The notes beneath the pieces are model-generated. The model saw only the letters and a list, made by a program, of their open reading frames with translations. It ran no database searches and was not told the origin of the DNA. The position numbers and the translations under genes were made by a program. A stretch of 60,000 nt of DNA from Owenia fusiformis (taxonomy: Eukaryota > Annelida > Polychaeta > Sabellida > Oweniidae). Where the stretch lies: positions 12,220,348-12,280,347 of the forward strand of contig CAIIXF020000006.1 in the NCBI GenBank assembly GCA_903813345.2. Direction: 5' to 3'. This document shows positions 24,890-37,356 of the stretch, in pieces. Each line of letters starts with the position of its first letter. Position 1 is the first letter of the stretch.

Positions 24890-27800
24890 AAATATCAATA
24901 GGGGCTAGATCTGGCTCCGGATCTGTGCCTTAACCCAGTCCGTATTTTATGACAATAGTACGATATCTCGTACGATAACAAATAGATAATAAACTGCCCC
25001 AAATATGAAGTGTCGATGTCCGGTGTAAAAGAAATTATGGTCCCCTAGGGATTATGGTCCCATTTTCTTACGGCCCTTACTGGCCCCGACTGTGTAGGCC
25101 TATAAATAACTAGACTTTGGAAATTGAACGAAGTTCAATTTCAGACTCCAGATCTAGACTTTTTTAAGCCCAGTCATCTAAAATAAGCCGAGTCATCCAG
25201 AATAAGCCGAGTCATCCAGAATAAGATGGATGGATAAAATAGGAAGGTAGGATAGGATAGAATGGGAAGGAACGATAGGATAGAATAAGAAAGAAGGATA
25301 GGATAGAACAGAATAGGAAGAAAGGATATGATAGGAGAGGATAGGAAGGAAAAGATACGAAGGAAGGATAGATAGGAAGGATAGGATCAGATAGGAAGGA
25401 TGGATGGACGAATTTTTCAATATTTTCTTCTCTACTCTTGACTTTCTATAAGGATACCATCAGATCAATTTTCCGAAATTTCAAAACGCCATAACTTCCG
25501 AACCAGAAGTCGGATCAAAATTTGATTTTAAGATTCGGATTCCTGACAAAATTCTACCCCTAATTCATAACTCATATGTTAAATTTGGCAAATTTTTATT
25601 TTGACCTACTTTTTGGACACGCCATAACTTCGGAACCGGAAGTCGGATCAAAATTTGGTTTGCAGATTCAGATTTCTGAGAAAATTCTATTCTTAATTCT
25701 TAACTCAAACATTAAATTTGGGGAACTTTTTATTTTGACCTACTTTTCGGACACCATATCTCAAAAGTGGGTCAAAATACTTTCTGACGGCAAAAGGCTA
25801 ACGCTATAAGCACACTCTTGGCTACATGTATACACAATTTCGTAGAATATAATTAAGTGTAGTGTCAGAATCGCAAAAATAAGAAAAAACTTTGAATTTG
25901 ACCTAGATTTTGACCTAGGCATTTTGGTGTCCAAATTTTGAAGCTATGTGGCTTTTGAAGTCCCCTTCTTATAAAGGCTTTGATTATACGAAGCTTAAAT
26001 CAGTCTACATTTCGTATTCTTCACTTCAAAAAAATCTTTTTTCCCATTGACTTAACATGGGCACCAAATTTAGCGATTTTTGAGCTTTCAAAACGCCATA
26101 ACTTCCGAACCGGAAGTCCAATCCAAATTTGATTTGCAGATTCGGATTCCTGAGATCATTTTACACTTATTTCATAACTCACATGTTAAATTTGGAGAAC
26201 TTTTTTGTTCTGACCTATTTTCCGGACGCCATATCTCAAAATCTGTAACAGTAATCAAAAATCTGATGGCACATTTATGAAAGGGCTGTTTCTAAGCTAC
26301 ATGATGAAAAAAAGACAAAGTTGTTTCGATAAATAATGACGAAAATAATAGACAGCGTTAAGATTTGACCTAGTTCTTGACCTTTGACCTAGATAAAAAA
26401 TTGACCCAATTTCCGAGAAACTAGATACTGGACCTAAATTGACCATATGCAGGACTTGACTCAATGTCTTCTAGTTACTGAGAAAACGTGTAGAGAATAA
26501 TAAAGAAGAAGAAGAATACTGACAAAAGCTATAGACTCCAGATTTACATCTGGAGTCTAATAAGGAAAATAATTGTAATCAGGTCCCCATATAAATCGAT
26601 TGAGAGTAGGACCAAAAATTGATAGGACCACCTACTCTGTTACACCTGTACTCCGCCACAAGAAAATAAATATACGGTTTGAAGGTACTGACTGCCCTCC
26701 TTGAGAAAATATATTAACTTTTGATTGTGATAGGGGCGTTTGCCTCTAAAATGAGGTCACACAAGGTTGACCATCTAAATCAACTGTATACCCATATTTT
26801 TTAACCACATAACTGCATTTCAAATATGATATCATTAGTAGTGTAAGTTCTTTTGATTAATAAGAGAATATAGAATTTGGAAAGTGTCAAAAGATTGTTC
26901 CCAGAGGATGCAAATGTCTGCAATTGTAATTTGTGCTATGTTTTGGTGTCACTTTGTTTGAACTAATAAATTTAAAAACATTGTACAATAGTAAGGGTAA
27001 TGACGTGTATAGAAGGTAACTTTCCAGAAATAAACATCTATGATGGCATGTCTTGGGAATATGATGATATCTCCATGTTAAGTCAATACATCTTTCCTCA
27101 AATCCTTATTTTTTTTTAGTGGAAGCCCCCGTTACCTGAAAAATGTTACATAATCCAGTGTGGAGCATATGTGTAGACGCACTACATATACACTATTATA
27201 TGTAGTAGTTGATTTTTGGACATTCGGAAAACCAACTTCTTATCTAGAGCTCTTAAAAATCAGCCCGGGGACTACAAGTAAAAACCTGCATTTTGTGTAC
27301 AACGGTAATCAATATTTTCCACAAGGTAGATATAAAGATGGCAGTAATGGTTCTTATTTCTTCAGTAAGTTTAAAGTGAATCCATTTCCCTGGTAGTATA
27401 AATTGCCAAAAATATATCGAAACTTATACTTATGGCATACAGTGTTCACAGTAAAAATTCAATTCAACCTTACATACCAGGTTCTCCAAACTGTAAATTT
27501 TTTGAGGCACTGGTTAATGCAAGTTGTTTCACTTGACGGAGTTAAGTATGATGGACGAACATACTTTTCAGTTCAACATTACAATTATTCAAAGACATGC
27601 TCAGATTGAAATTATGTACCTCAACCCATTTGCATTCAGTCTAGGCAAAAACTACCTAGAGCATAAAACATGTAAAACTTTGATCTGTGTCAATAGTAGA
27701 GATTATATGATAAATGATCAGGTTTGAGGCCATATGGCAAATTATACTCTATTCGCAATGATGTACTTATTGATATCTAGCTAAAACATGACTAAATGAG

Positions 27801-29527
27801 GCCCTGGATGTTGAAATCCAAAAAGTCAACTCCACAGACTAGCAAATCCGACCAAAAAAGTATTCCAATTCAGTATTCATGAATCTTAAATAATTGATTT
27901 TTTCATACAGAAATAAATTTCTCTATTCATTAAATCATCCTCACCAGAAGTATGAAATATAAGGAGTTTTCAACTTTATAGCCTCATAACTAAACCTCAT
28001 ACATGTCACAGGTTAATCAACATTTCAATTTTCAAATAGTACACCATCCCATTCATCTCAAAACTAGACCTTTGGACTTCATGTTCTTACTTAACCAGCT
28101 GAAAAGTATCGTCATATTTAAACAATTAGTCCCTTAAAGTAGATAAAACATTACATTTTTCAATTGCATATTGCTTTCTCCTGTTAACCCAACTCACTCC
28201 TATGTTATATGGAGAGCCTAGCATGTAATTCTAAACAATGGAAAATTGTTCAAATTGTCTTCAATGAGAACACAAGAGGTTATGTAAACTAAACAAGCAG
28301 ATTATGACTTTATTTGATCTATAACACACAGGTACAAACATTCTATGCAAGAATCAAGGTAACAGAATAAAAGTACAAATTTTCATATGTAAATGTTCAG
28401 ATCTATCCTCTATAATACAACAATATGTACTGAATGACTGGGGAACCAGACACAACTTAGACCATTTCAATTAACAAATCAGATGGATTTATTAATTGGT
28501 TTCATTGAAAATGAAATAAGTGAGTTGGTTGGCATGAAATAGCACAATATTTGTGTGAATTTTATGGTCACCATATCAACAATTTCAAAATTCAAATTCA
28601 AATCTAGTATCTGATCCCCTAGGCAGTGGTACATGAACTGATCAATATTTCAATATATCTTTGTACTAAATGTACACAGTGTTTAGAAATCACATGCTCT
28701 ATGTGTTGACTTTATACAGATATATGCATATATATAACTAAAATTAGAGTATTACATTACAGACATGAATAAAACAGTTTGTGAAATAGAGATTCGAAAC
28801 ATAATATCAAAGAACAGATCTAGTCAGACAATAAGAACATTAAAAGTGAGAGATATGATAAAACAAGTGAAAGTCATTCTGAGATTACTAAAAAGGTTCG
28901 TTTCTGATTCTGAATGAATTATACAATGAAAAGAAACTGCTGATAGGCTAAGATCAATATATAATATAATAAATGTTGATTAATTTAAATAAGGTCTGCC
29001 TGTAATACAGGTACATGTAGATACATGTTCCATTATCATACGATGTAAATGTCCATGTTAATCTTTATTATGAGCATATTATATAATAATGGTCTCTCTC
29101 TCTCTAGTCTACAATAATCAATACTCATACTATAATCAGTTAATTGGTGGACTCCATCTGCCACCATTTCACTGTGTGTCTAAGGGTGATCAAATATACA
29201 TATGTTATCATCTACATTATATCCAATTTAGAAACAGAGACAGCCAAGCAGTGTTGCTTATATTTGAAGCATCTGGTTTGATGAACTCCTGTTGTAGTTT
29301 TGGATCCTTAGCTTATACCGCTGTAATATCTGATCATATATAACTACTCTGGTAAACACATTCTCAATATAGATGATATACAGCTTTCCATATCCAAGCA
29401 TGGGAGTTAACACCAGTACCAGCCATGTTATGTTAGTATTTGCATAATTTATTGTACATTCACTGCTGCCTTGTTTTAGCCACTGATTGGATGTCTCATA
29501 TTCTGGAATTTCCTATGGTTCTGAAGT
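24890..29527. other. Intergenic region, mostly repeat-derived
   Basis: No gene was recognised. 25141-26559 is a repetitive element listed separately. The rest (26560-29527) is AT-rich sequence without exon-like frames. The minus-strand stretch just below 29528 is presumably 3' untranslated region of the microprotein gene. Confidence 0.5.
25141..26559. mobile_element. Helentron/pearl-like non-autonomous element (tentative)
   Basis: The right end (about 26532-26559) is a 12-bp perfect stem with a 4-nt loop (tagactccagat - ttac - atctggagtcta). The left end (25143 onward) begins with the same agactccagatct. Inside are a GGATA-type simple repeat (25215-25400) and three copies of a block starting cgccataacttccgaaccgg: two 133 bp apart (25487, 25620) and a third at 26094. 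Asymmetric terminal repeats, a 3' hairpin and internal tandem repeats are the layout described for Helentron-associated interspersed elements and bivalve pearl elements. This assignment is inference. Confidence 0.45.
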
Positions 29528-31316
29528 TTATTGCTTCGATAGTCTGTTTTTGCAGGCAAACTGTATGATGTGAACACCTGCCCAGAAGGCTGCCAGAAAG
29601 CCGAATGATAACGCAAGGGACACTCCGACATGTAAGCCAGAATTGAAGTCCTTCCTGATGTCGATGCCTGAAATAACAGCCATATTTTTTTAGAATAGAA
29701 CAGGAAAACAGTTGCAGGGCTCAAAATTGCCAGGAGCAAATATGCTCTTTAAAATCAGACAACTACTTCAAGAATTCCATTTCTTCTTTGCAAATTATAT
29801 GTTGGCTTTGCTTCCTGAACATTTTTTGGGCTCTTTCTAAGAATCGTTTAGCCGGCATTAAAAATGACGACTTGAGCAATAAAAAATTATACAAGTTGAA
29901 TTTTGCTCCTTCAAATTTAATGTTTCCTCTTTGTAAATTGTAACATAGAGCAAAATTCTTAGGAATTTATTTCTAAACGAAAACATTATACTCAAATTGA
30001 CACCATTATTTAAAATCAACTTCTGATAAAATCTTTAAATATTACTTGAAAACATTTGCATTATATGATGATTACATGATCATTCTTTGTCATGTTATTT
30101 ATTTAGATCAAGCATTTCATGTGAATTATAATATAATGTACTTCATTAACATGAAGTTATGGAGACTAACTGTATAAATTACACGGCAGGGGCGTAGCCA
30201 CCAAATGTCCTGGGGGCCCTGGCTATGCCAATGCATACCTTGGGTTTCTGATTGGGAAACATATTGAGGGAAAGTGTTTTTGTCAGTTCTGTATTGCATT
30301 TAACTGATTTGCGAACTATTTTGAAGTTTGTAAGGAGGTAACATGATGGTAGTCAGGATTGTAGTCCTGTACCTAAATAAATGAAGGTTTGAAATGCTTC
30401 CAGTAAAAAGAATCATGGACTTTCAAGAGAAGCCCATGCTAATATGAATGGGCAGCTTATTTATTTATAGTGCCAATATTTACTGGCTTTTGAATTGGAA
30501 AGTTTAGAATCACTGATCTTCAAGACCAGAATGTGGAATGAAGAGATGGTCTTGAAACGAGAAAACAGGCAGCCCACCTAAGTAGTGAAGTGAGAGCTTT
30601 TCTAATTACAATGAGGGCGAAGGGGTGTAATGTCAACGCCATTTTTGGGTAACTTTGACATGTGGGGTAACTTCGACACATTATTGTTTATTTGCTCTAA
30701 TTTCCGATCTAAGGGGAAGCCATGTTTTGTTTACCGCATGGATCGATATCTTGCGAGATTTGAATTTTTCCCGAAATCAAACATGGTGGAAAATGAAAAT
30801 TCTACTTCTAATACGTAAGTGTCAAGTTACCCCGTCTCTTATGTCAACATTACCCCAAACGTCGACGTTACACCCCTTTGCCCTCAGTCACACACCTTAC
30901 TTAGTTTACACAAAGCTATCTCCTGAGACATCTATCTCCTAAAGATAGCTATGTGCAAATATAGTAACACACACCCTCAAACGAGTATCATGCAGTACAT
31001 CTATAAATATAATAGAATGTAATAGGCAGGGTGTGACTTCCCGGGGGTGACTTACTCCCCATGTAACTCACAAGAACAGATGAGAATAGTTCTTTTCCAA
31101 GAGAAATAAAAACAAAGACAATTGCCTTCAGTGGGAACAAGAGTGAAGTTGGGAGGACGAAGGGCCTGAACAAATTTTATCCGTGCCAAGTTTTTTTCGA
31201 ATCCAAAATGAACAATTATAGACACCATCGGCACAAAAACACTTACCTTCTTGTGCATTTACAAGCACCAACAGCTGGAGCAGCAAACCTACTAGATAAG
31301 AAAGTCTTCCTTCCAT
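29528..31316 (-). CDS. 69-aa secreted or single-pass membrane microprotein, 2 exons
   Basis: Exon 1 (31316-31247) encodes a textbook signal peptide, MEGRLSYLVGLLLQLLVLVN followed by AQE, and ends at a strong GTAAGT donor in phase 1. Exon 2 (29667-29528) follows a TTTCAG acceptor and continues in phase. It has a short polar stretch (GIDIRKDFNSGLHVG), a hydrophobic segment (VSLALSFGFLAAFWAGVHII), then QFACKNRLSKQ and the stop. The product would be a type I membrane microprotein with a ~10-residue luminal part and a short basic cytosolic tail. I do not recognise the family; general architecture resembles small integral membrane proteins. The intron contains a MITE (30612-30886). Exon 2 is short, so support rests on phase agreement, good splice sites and sensible topology. 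Confidence 0.6.
30612..30886. mobile_element. 275-bp MITE with TGAGGGC(A/G)AAGGGGTGTAA termini
   Basis: The left end tgagggcgaaggggtgtaa returns at the right as ttacacccctttgccctca, and similarity continues inward through the gggtaac and gacat motifs. There is no coding capacity. It lies in the intron of the 69-aa microprotein gene. Confidence 0.8.
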
Positions 31317-31499
31317 TGTATAATAGAGTATTTTGACGAAGAAATGTAGGTCTTCAAAAATTCACTCGAACTGCAGTAATGGCGGACCAAGAAGTGCGCA
31401 TGCGCAGCTTTCATTTAGTATGGCTGCCAATCCCGCAAGCCAAATATGCTTTATCAGGGGGAGGCATCAGATAAAACATAGGCTTTCAACATAAAAAAT

Positions 31500-32320
31500 G
31501 AACAACAATCACAATTTTTACAAAATTTGGGGGTGTCAAAGGGGGGTGCCAAGGGGGGGGGGGGGGGGGGGGGGGGTAGGGTTGGGGGGGGGGGGGGGTG
31601 CCATAGGGGGGGGGCAAGTGTTTGTTCCCCATATCTGTCCCTAAGAAACATTAACCATATAAAGGTGCTATTTGATGAAGTCTGGGCACCTAAAATGTGA
31701 GACAATACATGAAATAAATTCAAAATTTTTGTCAATTATTTTGTGGGGGATGTGAGGGGTGGCCTACAGTACTTCCTTAGAAAATTTTACAACTTTAAGG
31801 TGCTATTTGGTGCTTTCTGGGCACCTTTAAAGTGTATAGTGTATGAGTCAATAAAAAAGATTAAATCATATTTTTTCAATTTTATTATTATTATTTTTTG
31901 GGGGTGGGGTGGGGGATGGTTTCGAAGGGGGGTGTGTGCCCGAGGGGGGGGGGGGGGGTGGGGTGAGAATACCAGAGGGGGGGGGGGCAAGTGTTAGTCC
32001 CCCAGAAACATTGACTATATCAAGGAGCTATTTGATGATGTCTGGGCACTTAAAGTGTCTGAGCCAATACATAATATAAATTCAGAACTTTTCAATTGTT
32101 TTGTGTGTGGATGGGGGGGGGGGGGAGGGTGGGTGAGAGGTGGCCCACTCCCCCTAGAAAATTTTACAATTTTAAGATGCTATTTGGTGCTTTCTGGGTA
32201 CTTTTAAAGTGTATGGTGGGGGGGTGTCCAAGAGGGGGGTTGTGCCCAAGAGGGAGGTGGGGTGAGGATGCCAGAGGAACATAAAATAAATTCAGAACTT
32301 TTCCCCCCTCCCCCATCTGA
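31500..32320. repeat. G-rich duplicated module with long G-runs
   Basis: Two copies of a roughly 360-bp module (starting near 31640 and 32005) share blocks such as ggtgctatttgatgaagtct and ctatttggtgctttctgggc. They are separated and preceded by G-runs, including 24 consecutive G at 31553-31576 and 15 at 31584-31598. The proline- or glycine-rich open frames in it are low-complexity. The run lengths may be unreliable in the assembly. Confidence 0.75.
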
Positions 32321-33364
32321 CGGCCATGCTAACGTCCTCCGATAAACCATTAATAAGGAATAGACAAATAAAAACAAATAACATAATTATTACTAATAAG
32401 CCAAAAGGGTTGCTCATGAACACCCAATGCAAGGTATAGAAAGGTGATGTTGAATCCAATGGGAAACGAGCTAAGATCAAGGAGTGATCAACAGGAGCTG
32501 AAACCAATGATCGAGTGACTTGTAGGAACTTAATGAGTAATTAGTATACTCTGTAGTATTCTAAAGATGTGATATGATGACAAAGGAACTTAAATCCAAT
32601 GAGTGACTCCCTGAGTGACTTTTATGAAATTTTATGAAAACCAAGAATAAGATCTTCGTGAACTTTAACTCTATGCTTGGAATGAACTGAGAGCAATATG
32701 TGAACTGCATCTATAGGACCAAGGTACATTGGTTTGCGATATTTAAACTACCAAAGAAATGATATTTCAATTTCTCCCGTAGTCTAATATCACAATCATA
32801 ACACAAGGACTACGTGCAACGCCAGCCTATGCAATAAGTCTACGTATCTGCAAGAAGGTGAAGGTCGATCAATATCCAAGTTGCTTTGCCACTGGTTATT
32901 ATTACGATCGATCTATTTTTGTAATACGAGGGATTTAGACAAGGACGACACCAAAATACGTTATCAAGGCGTCGGTACGTCAACATACGTAGGATAAGTT
33001 ATATTTGTGGCTTTAATTGTGGTGTGGGTTATTGTGCTTTTAGCTAGGTTAGTGTGGGTTAGAATTTAGGGTATGATTTGAAGGTGAATTCAAATGTAAA
33101 CAAGCTACTCAACAAGGCTTTTATAGAGTACAACACTATTTTTCAGGCACGATCAACATTTTTGTTTACTATGGATGATAATTTGATGAAATTATTTTAT
33201 AAGTCATACAAGGGTGGTCTCCATGGATTGCATTCGGGAGGTGTAACGCATTCAAATCGCATTCATTAGATGAGCACGTGTCGATACTTTCAGTATTTTG
33301 CATTTAGGGACACATACTGCATAATACCTGTGTACATGTATCGTGCTGTTCTGTGGATAAATTA
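32320..33364. other. No gene recognised
   Basis: Sequence between the G-rich module and the ATTGTATC repeat. No exon with recognisable homology, no RNA gene and no clear inverted repeat was found. Confidence 0.4.
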
Positions 33365-35305
33365 ATGATAATTTTCAGTGTGTTTCATTGTGTGTCATTG
33401 TACTTATTGCATCATTATTAAATCATTGTATGTGTGTGGACAAAATATATTGTATCCTTGAGATGTATTATTATTCCACTCTGCAATATTGTATCATTGT
33501 ATCATTGTGTAATATTGTATATATTTCAATCATGGTTTCATATTGTATCATTGTTTATTATTGTATCATTCTGTGTATGCATTAATGTATTATTATTATC
33601 CATATTATATCGGTATGCATCATTACATCACATGATATTACTATTGCGCAGTATGATTTTATGCATTATTGAATCATTGTAGGGTTGTATCATTTGTATT
33701 ATTGTATCATTCTCGATTGTTGAATAATTATTTGTTTTAGTATCACCCTGTGTATTGGTCATCATCCACTATTGTATGACTGGGTAATGTTGTATTATTG
33801 TATTATCATTATATCATTGTAAATTATTTAATCATTATGTATTAATTGTATCATTGTGTATTATCGTACCACTTGGCATTATTGTATCATCATATCATTA
33901 ATTATTGAATCATTGTGTTTCATTGTATCATTAACTATAATTGTATAATTGTATCATTGTGTATTATTATTGGGCATTGTTGTATTATGTACATTTTTAT
34001 CCTTGTGTATCATTGCACCATCATCTAATATTGCATCATTCCGCATTATTGAATCATTGTGTATCATCACATCATTGCTTTTTGTTGTATAATTGCTCAT
34101 TATTGTATCATTGTGCATTTCTGTAACATTGTGTATTATTGTATCATTTTGTATTTTTATATCATGAGCATTATTGTACCATTGTGTATAATTGTATCAT
34201 TGTGTGTTTTTATATCATGTGCTTTATTGTACCATTGTGTATTATTGTATCATTTTGTTTTGTTGTATTATTTTGCTTTATTGTACCATTGTGTATTATT
34301 GTATCATTTTGTTTTGTTGTATTATTATATCATTGGGTATTTTTATACCATGTGCAATATTATTGTATCATTGTGTATTATTAAAACATTATTCAGATGA
34401 TGTCCGACAGTCAAAAAATCAATTTTTAGAAAAAGTACTAATCCCTCAATCAAATCATTTGGTCTACTTACTCATATTTACATGACTTATTTTTTGAAGT
34501 CAAATGTGTGCCTAGTCAGTAGGCACATTCTTGAAATTGGATCCAAATGCAGTAAGAAACTCAGTCATTTTCTTGAGAAAAGTTTCTCCTCACCCTCTGT
34601 TCAAGTGACGTCAGATTCCAAGAATTTGCTAGAATTCCATGAATTTCATGAATGAACTATTGTTAATTTTTTGAAGTGGTGATAAAATATCCAAAATAAT
34701 AAATAAACAGATTGAAATGTGATAATCAAGTTTATAAACTATTCTAAACATATGTAATTTCACAAGATGTAATAAATATAATTAACAATCTCAAGTATGA
34801 TGGTCAAGTTTACAAAGCATAATGACTTGTCATGTCATCCTAATTTTTTGAATCATCCACCATTTTGAAATTTAGAGGATTAGGAAGAAAAAGATGTCTA
34901 ATTGGACATAATTCTACTCAACTCTCTGACGAAAGGTAGGAGGTGTAGATAAGTCATGGGCCAAATTTATTATATATGGGGGTAAAACTTAAGAATATGG
35001 CCAAGTGAGAAAATAAATGGATTTTTTGACTGTCTGACAGCATCTGGAAAATATTATATATCATGTGCATTATTGTTCCATTGTGTATTATTGTATCATT
35101 TTGTTTTGTTGTATCGTTGGAATGCACTATTGTACCATTATGTATCATTGTATCATTATGTAGTATTGTATATTTTATATCGCTTACATTATTGTACCAT
35201 TGTGCATTATTGTACCACCATTGTGTATTATTGTATCATTTTGTTATTGGATGAGTATGCATTATCTCATCATTATGCATTGTAGTATCATTGGGTTGTG
35301 TCCAA
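33365..35305. repeat. Degenerate TATTATTGTATCATTGTG repeat
   Basis: A long array of imperfect 13-18-bp units of the type attattgtatcattgtgt covers 33365-34390 and resumes at 35055-35305. Cysteine- and tyrosine-rich open frames across it are repeat artefacts. The gap at 34394-35046 is an inserted element. Confidence 0.85.
34394..35046. mobile_element. 0.65-kb inverted-repeat element inserted in the array
   Basis: The left end starts cagatgatgtccgacagtca and the right end is its imperfect inverse (tgactgtctgacagcatctg). The surrounding repeat array is cut exactly at these ends. No protein is encoded. A clear target duplication was not found; flanks are AT-rich (cattatt / atattat). Confidence 0.75.
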
Positions 35306-35442
35306 TTCAAGTATTGTAAATTATTGTGTTATTGTACAAAAACATTCGGTCAATATTCCCAAATTGAATACTGAGTAGATCTTTGTTTTTTTCAGTACAG
35401 TGAGTCAACCATCAAATCTTAGAAGAGCAGGTGAAAATTACC

Positions 35443-35865
35443 ATGGAGTCAACCCCTAGTTCCAAGGAGTCCCATTCTGGTAACGTGGAGCCTCCCCACG
35501 GCTCACATGAGTCATCCCCCACCACGACGATTCAAGTTGAAGCTGGATTTGGAGCAAGCATGCAACCTGGGTTCAAAGAAGATAAATTGGGTTCAGCTTC
35601 CAAGCTACCAAAACCTCATGAATTGGATGAGGAACTTCAGCAAGAGTCCCTGCAGCTTCAGGTATCCTCGCCCATGCATGCGTCCGATTCTCTCTATGAC
35701 TTTGGCCCTGCACCTTATATAGAGGGCGCCATAACACCAAAAAGTAGTACTCAGAACTTAAAGCAAAGTGCTTCAGAAACTGTTTTACAAGAATCTAGTG
35801 CGAGTGCTGAAAATGGTGAAAACGAACCAATTGCTTTCACAACCAATCCAAGTAAAAATAATTAG
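35443..35865 (+). pseudogene. Partial copy of EF-hand gene exon 4 (paralogue fragment, still open)
   Basis: From about residue 32 to 105, this 140-aa frame is nearly identical to the middle of exon 4 of the EF-hand gene (shared VEAGFGASMQPGF, SKLPKPHELDE, QESLQLQ, SDSLYDFGPAPYIEGAITPK). At DNA level long stretches match exactly, for example the block coding LYDFGPAPYIEG. After ITPKSSTQ it diverges, and it stops after TTNPSKNN. The first 31 residues are unrelated. The start is ATG 35443 in strong context (accATGG); an in-frame stop lies just upstream. It has neither EF-hands nor a tail anchor here. It lies about 27 kb from the parent in opposite orientation. It may be a dead segmental fragment or an exon of a chimeric gene; expression is unknown. 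Confidence 0.75.
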
Positions 35866-37047
35866 TGAGTTGATAAAGGTGACGCATGAAGCAGTTCGAG
35901 TATTATGAGCAGTTCACTGATGACCATAGACATTAGGCAAGGGACTGTGGACGCTTAATATACAGCAAAAGCAAAATGGCGAACTTATAGGACGTTTCCA
36001 AACGTAAAGAGCCTCCGAAACATCAAAATCAATCAGTGGTAGATGCCGAATTACTCTATGGATTATAATCAAAAGCTTCGGCATGTTTTGTATCCGTGCT
36101 CGGTGATCGCACGTGACGTATGCTAATGCTTCGCTGCTTTGTTTTTATTAATATGTACAGGGTGGGCTAAACGAATAAATACACCTGTACATTTATATTT
36201 ATAAAATATATGAAAATGTAATTAATAAAATGATAGGCTATTACTTTAAAATCGAATCAGTTTGATATTTCGATGATACATCTTCGGAGGTGTTTCTCAT
36301 GAGATTTCAAGTTCTTACAAGAGATCAAGCTTTTGTTGAATTAACATGACTTGTAGTGTTGCCCAATATCAAGATAACGAAGGGTGTAAGCCTAAGGAAT
36401 ATTGTGTCAATGGACTTAAGGACTGAAAATAGATGGCGAAAACACCCGTGGGTCTAATTTATACTTTAATTGTTTACTTTTATATGTAAAAATTGCTTCA
36501 AAAATCTCCTGATTAAATTTCAAAGAAAATATCGGAATTGAAAACCTCGAGTTATTGAAATTCAAATCAATTTTGTAAATAATTATAATGACTAAATGTG
36601 ATATATATTAAGGCAGCAATACTTATACATAAACCAATGGGACATAGGTGTGAAGAACAACCCACTTGAGAAAATTAGTGAACTGCTATGACCTATAGTT
36701 TTGGCTCTCATGAAACCATTGCATACACATGTACCTCGATAAGTCGTTTTCAGATAATGGTGGCATAATATGTCGAAACGAAGGAATACGCGGAAGTTAG
36801 CTTATCTTCTCTCTGGGTCCACCAAGTACCTTAAAATACAGTACAGTAACACTTATGCCATCTATTAAATGTGCATATTTACAATATTTATTAGGTACTT
36901 GTGAGTTCTAAATATATGAGGTCCAAAAGTTGTTATTAGACGCTCCTTCAAGTCAAGTCGTTTTTTTAAATACTGGCGCAAATATTTTACAAGTAACCGT
37001 TAAACAGCGCGTCGGTATACTACCAGGATCAGATCTTATGACATAAG
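35866..37047. other. Non-coding stretch; solo transposon end at 36158
   Basis: No exon was recognised. A single terminus of CAGGGTG type (tacagggtgggctaaac, near 36157) lacks a partner nearby and may be a solo end of the same TIR class. Confidence 0.35.
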
Positions 37048-37356
37048 ATGGGCAAGCCAAAATCTATCAAAGTAAAGGCAGTTGCAAGGAAACCTGTCCA
37101 CACAGGCGGTGTGAAACAATCAAGGAATGTTTGCAAGAACACTATTAAGAAAGCAAGGACTTCAACATCATGTCGAGGAGGGACGATTACTGAGACAGTA
37201 TCGGTTACTTGCACAAGAACTGTATCCAACAAACCAACAAAAAGGAAACCAAGACAACCTAAACCAAAACAGCCTAAAGTTCAAAAGAGCAAGGTAAGAC
37301 AAAATATGATGGATTTTCACGCAGGAGTGAATACAATGGGGGACGGGACAGGCTAA
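37048..37356 (+). CDS. Small highly basic protein (hypothetical)
   Basis: An open frame of 102 aa starts at ATG 37048. It is rich in Lys, Arg, Thr and Pro, including the stretch KRKPRQPKPKQPK, which resembles a DNA-binding or nuclear-localisation tail. A strong donor (AAG|GTAAGA at about 37293) lies inside it, so it may be the first exon of a spliced gene rather than an intact single-exon protein. Downstream is the transposon nest and no continuing exon was found. I do not recognise the family. The composition is unlike the surrounding AT-rich non-coding DNA, which is the main reason to list it. Confidence 0.35.
   Translation: MGKPKSIKVKAVARKPVHTGGVKQSRNVCKNTIKKARTSTSCRGGTITETVSVTCTRTVSNKPTKRKPRQPKPKQPKVQKSKVRQNMMDFHAGVNTMGDGTG

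Noticed and set aside
31454-31997. Poly-proline and poly-glycine proteins
   Set aside because: They are translations of the C- and G-runs and have no other features.
33388-34485. Cys/Tyr/Ile-rich frames that look like membrane proteins
   Set aside because: They are produced by the ATTATTGTATCATTGTG repeat; hydrophobicity is a by-product of the base composition.
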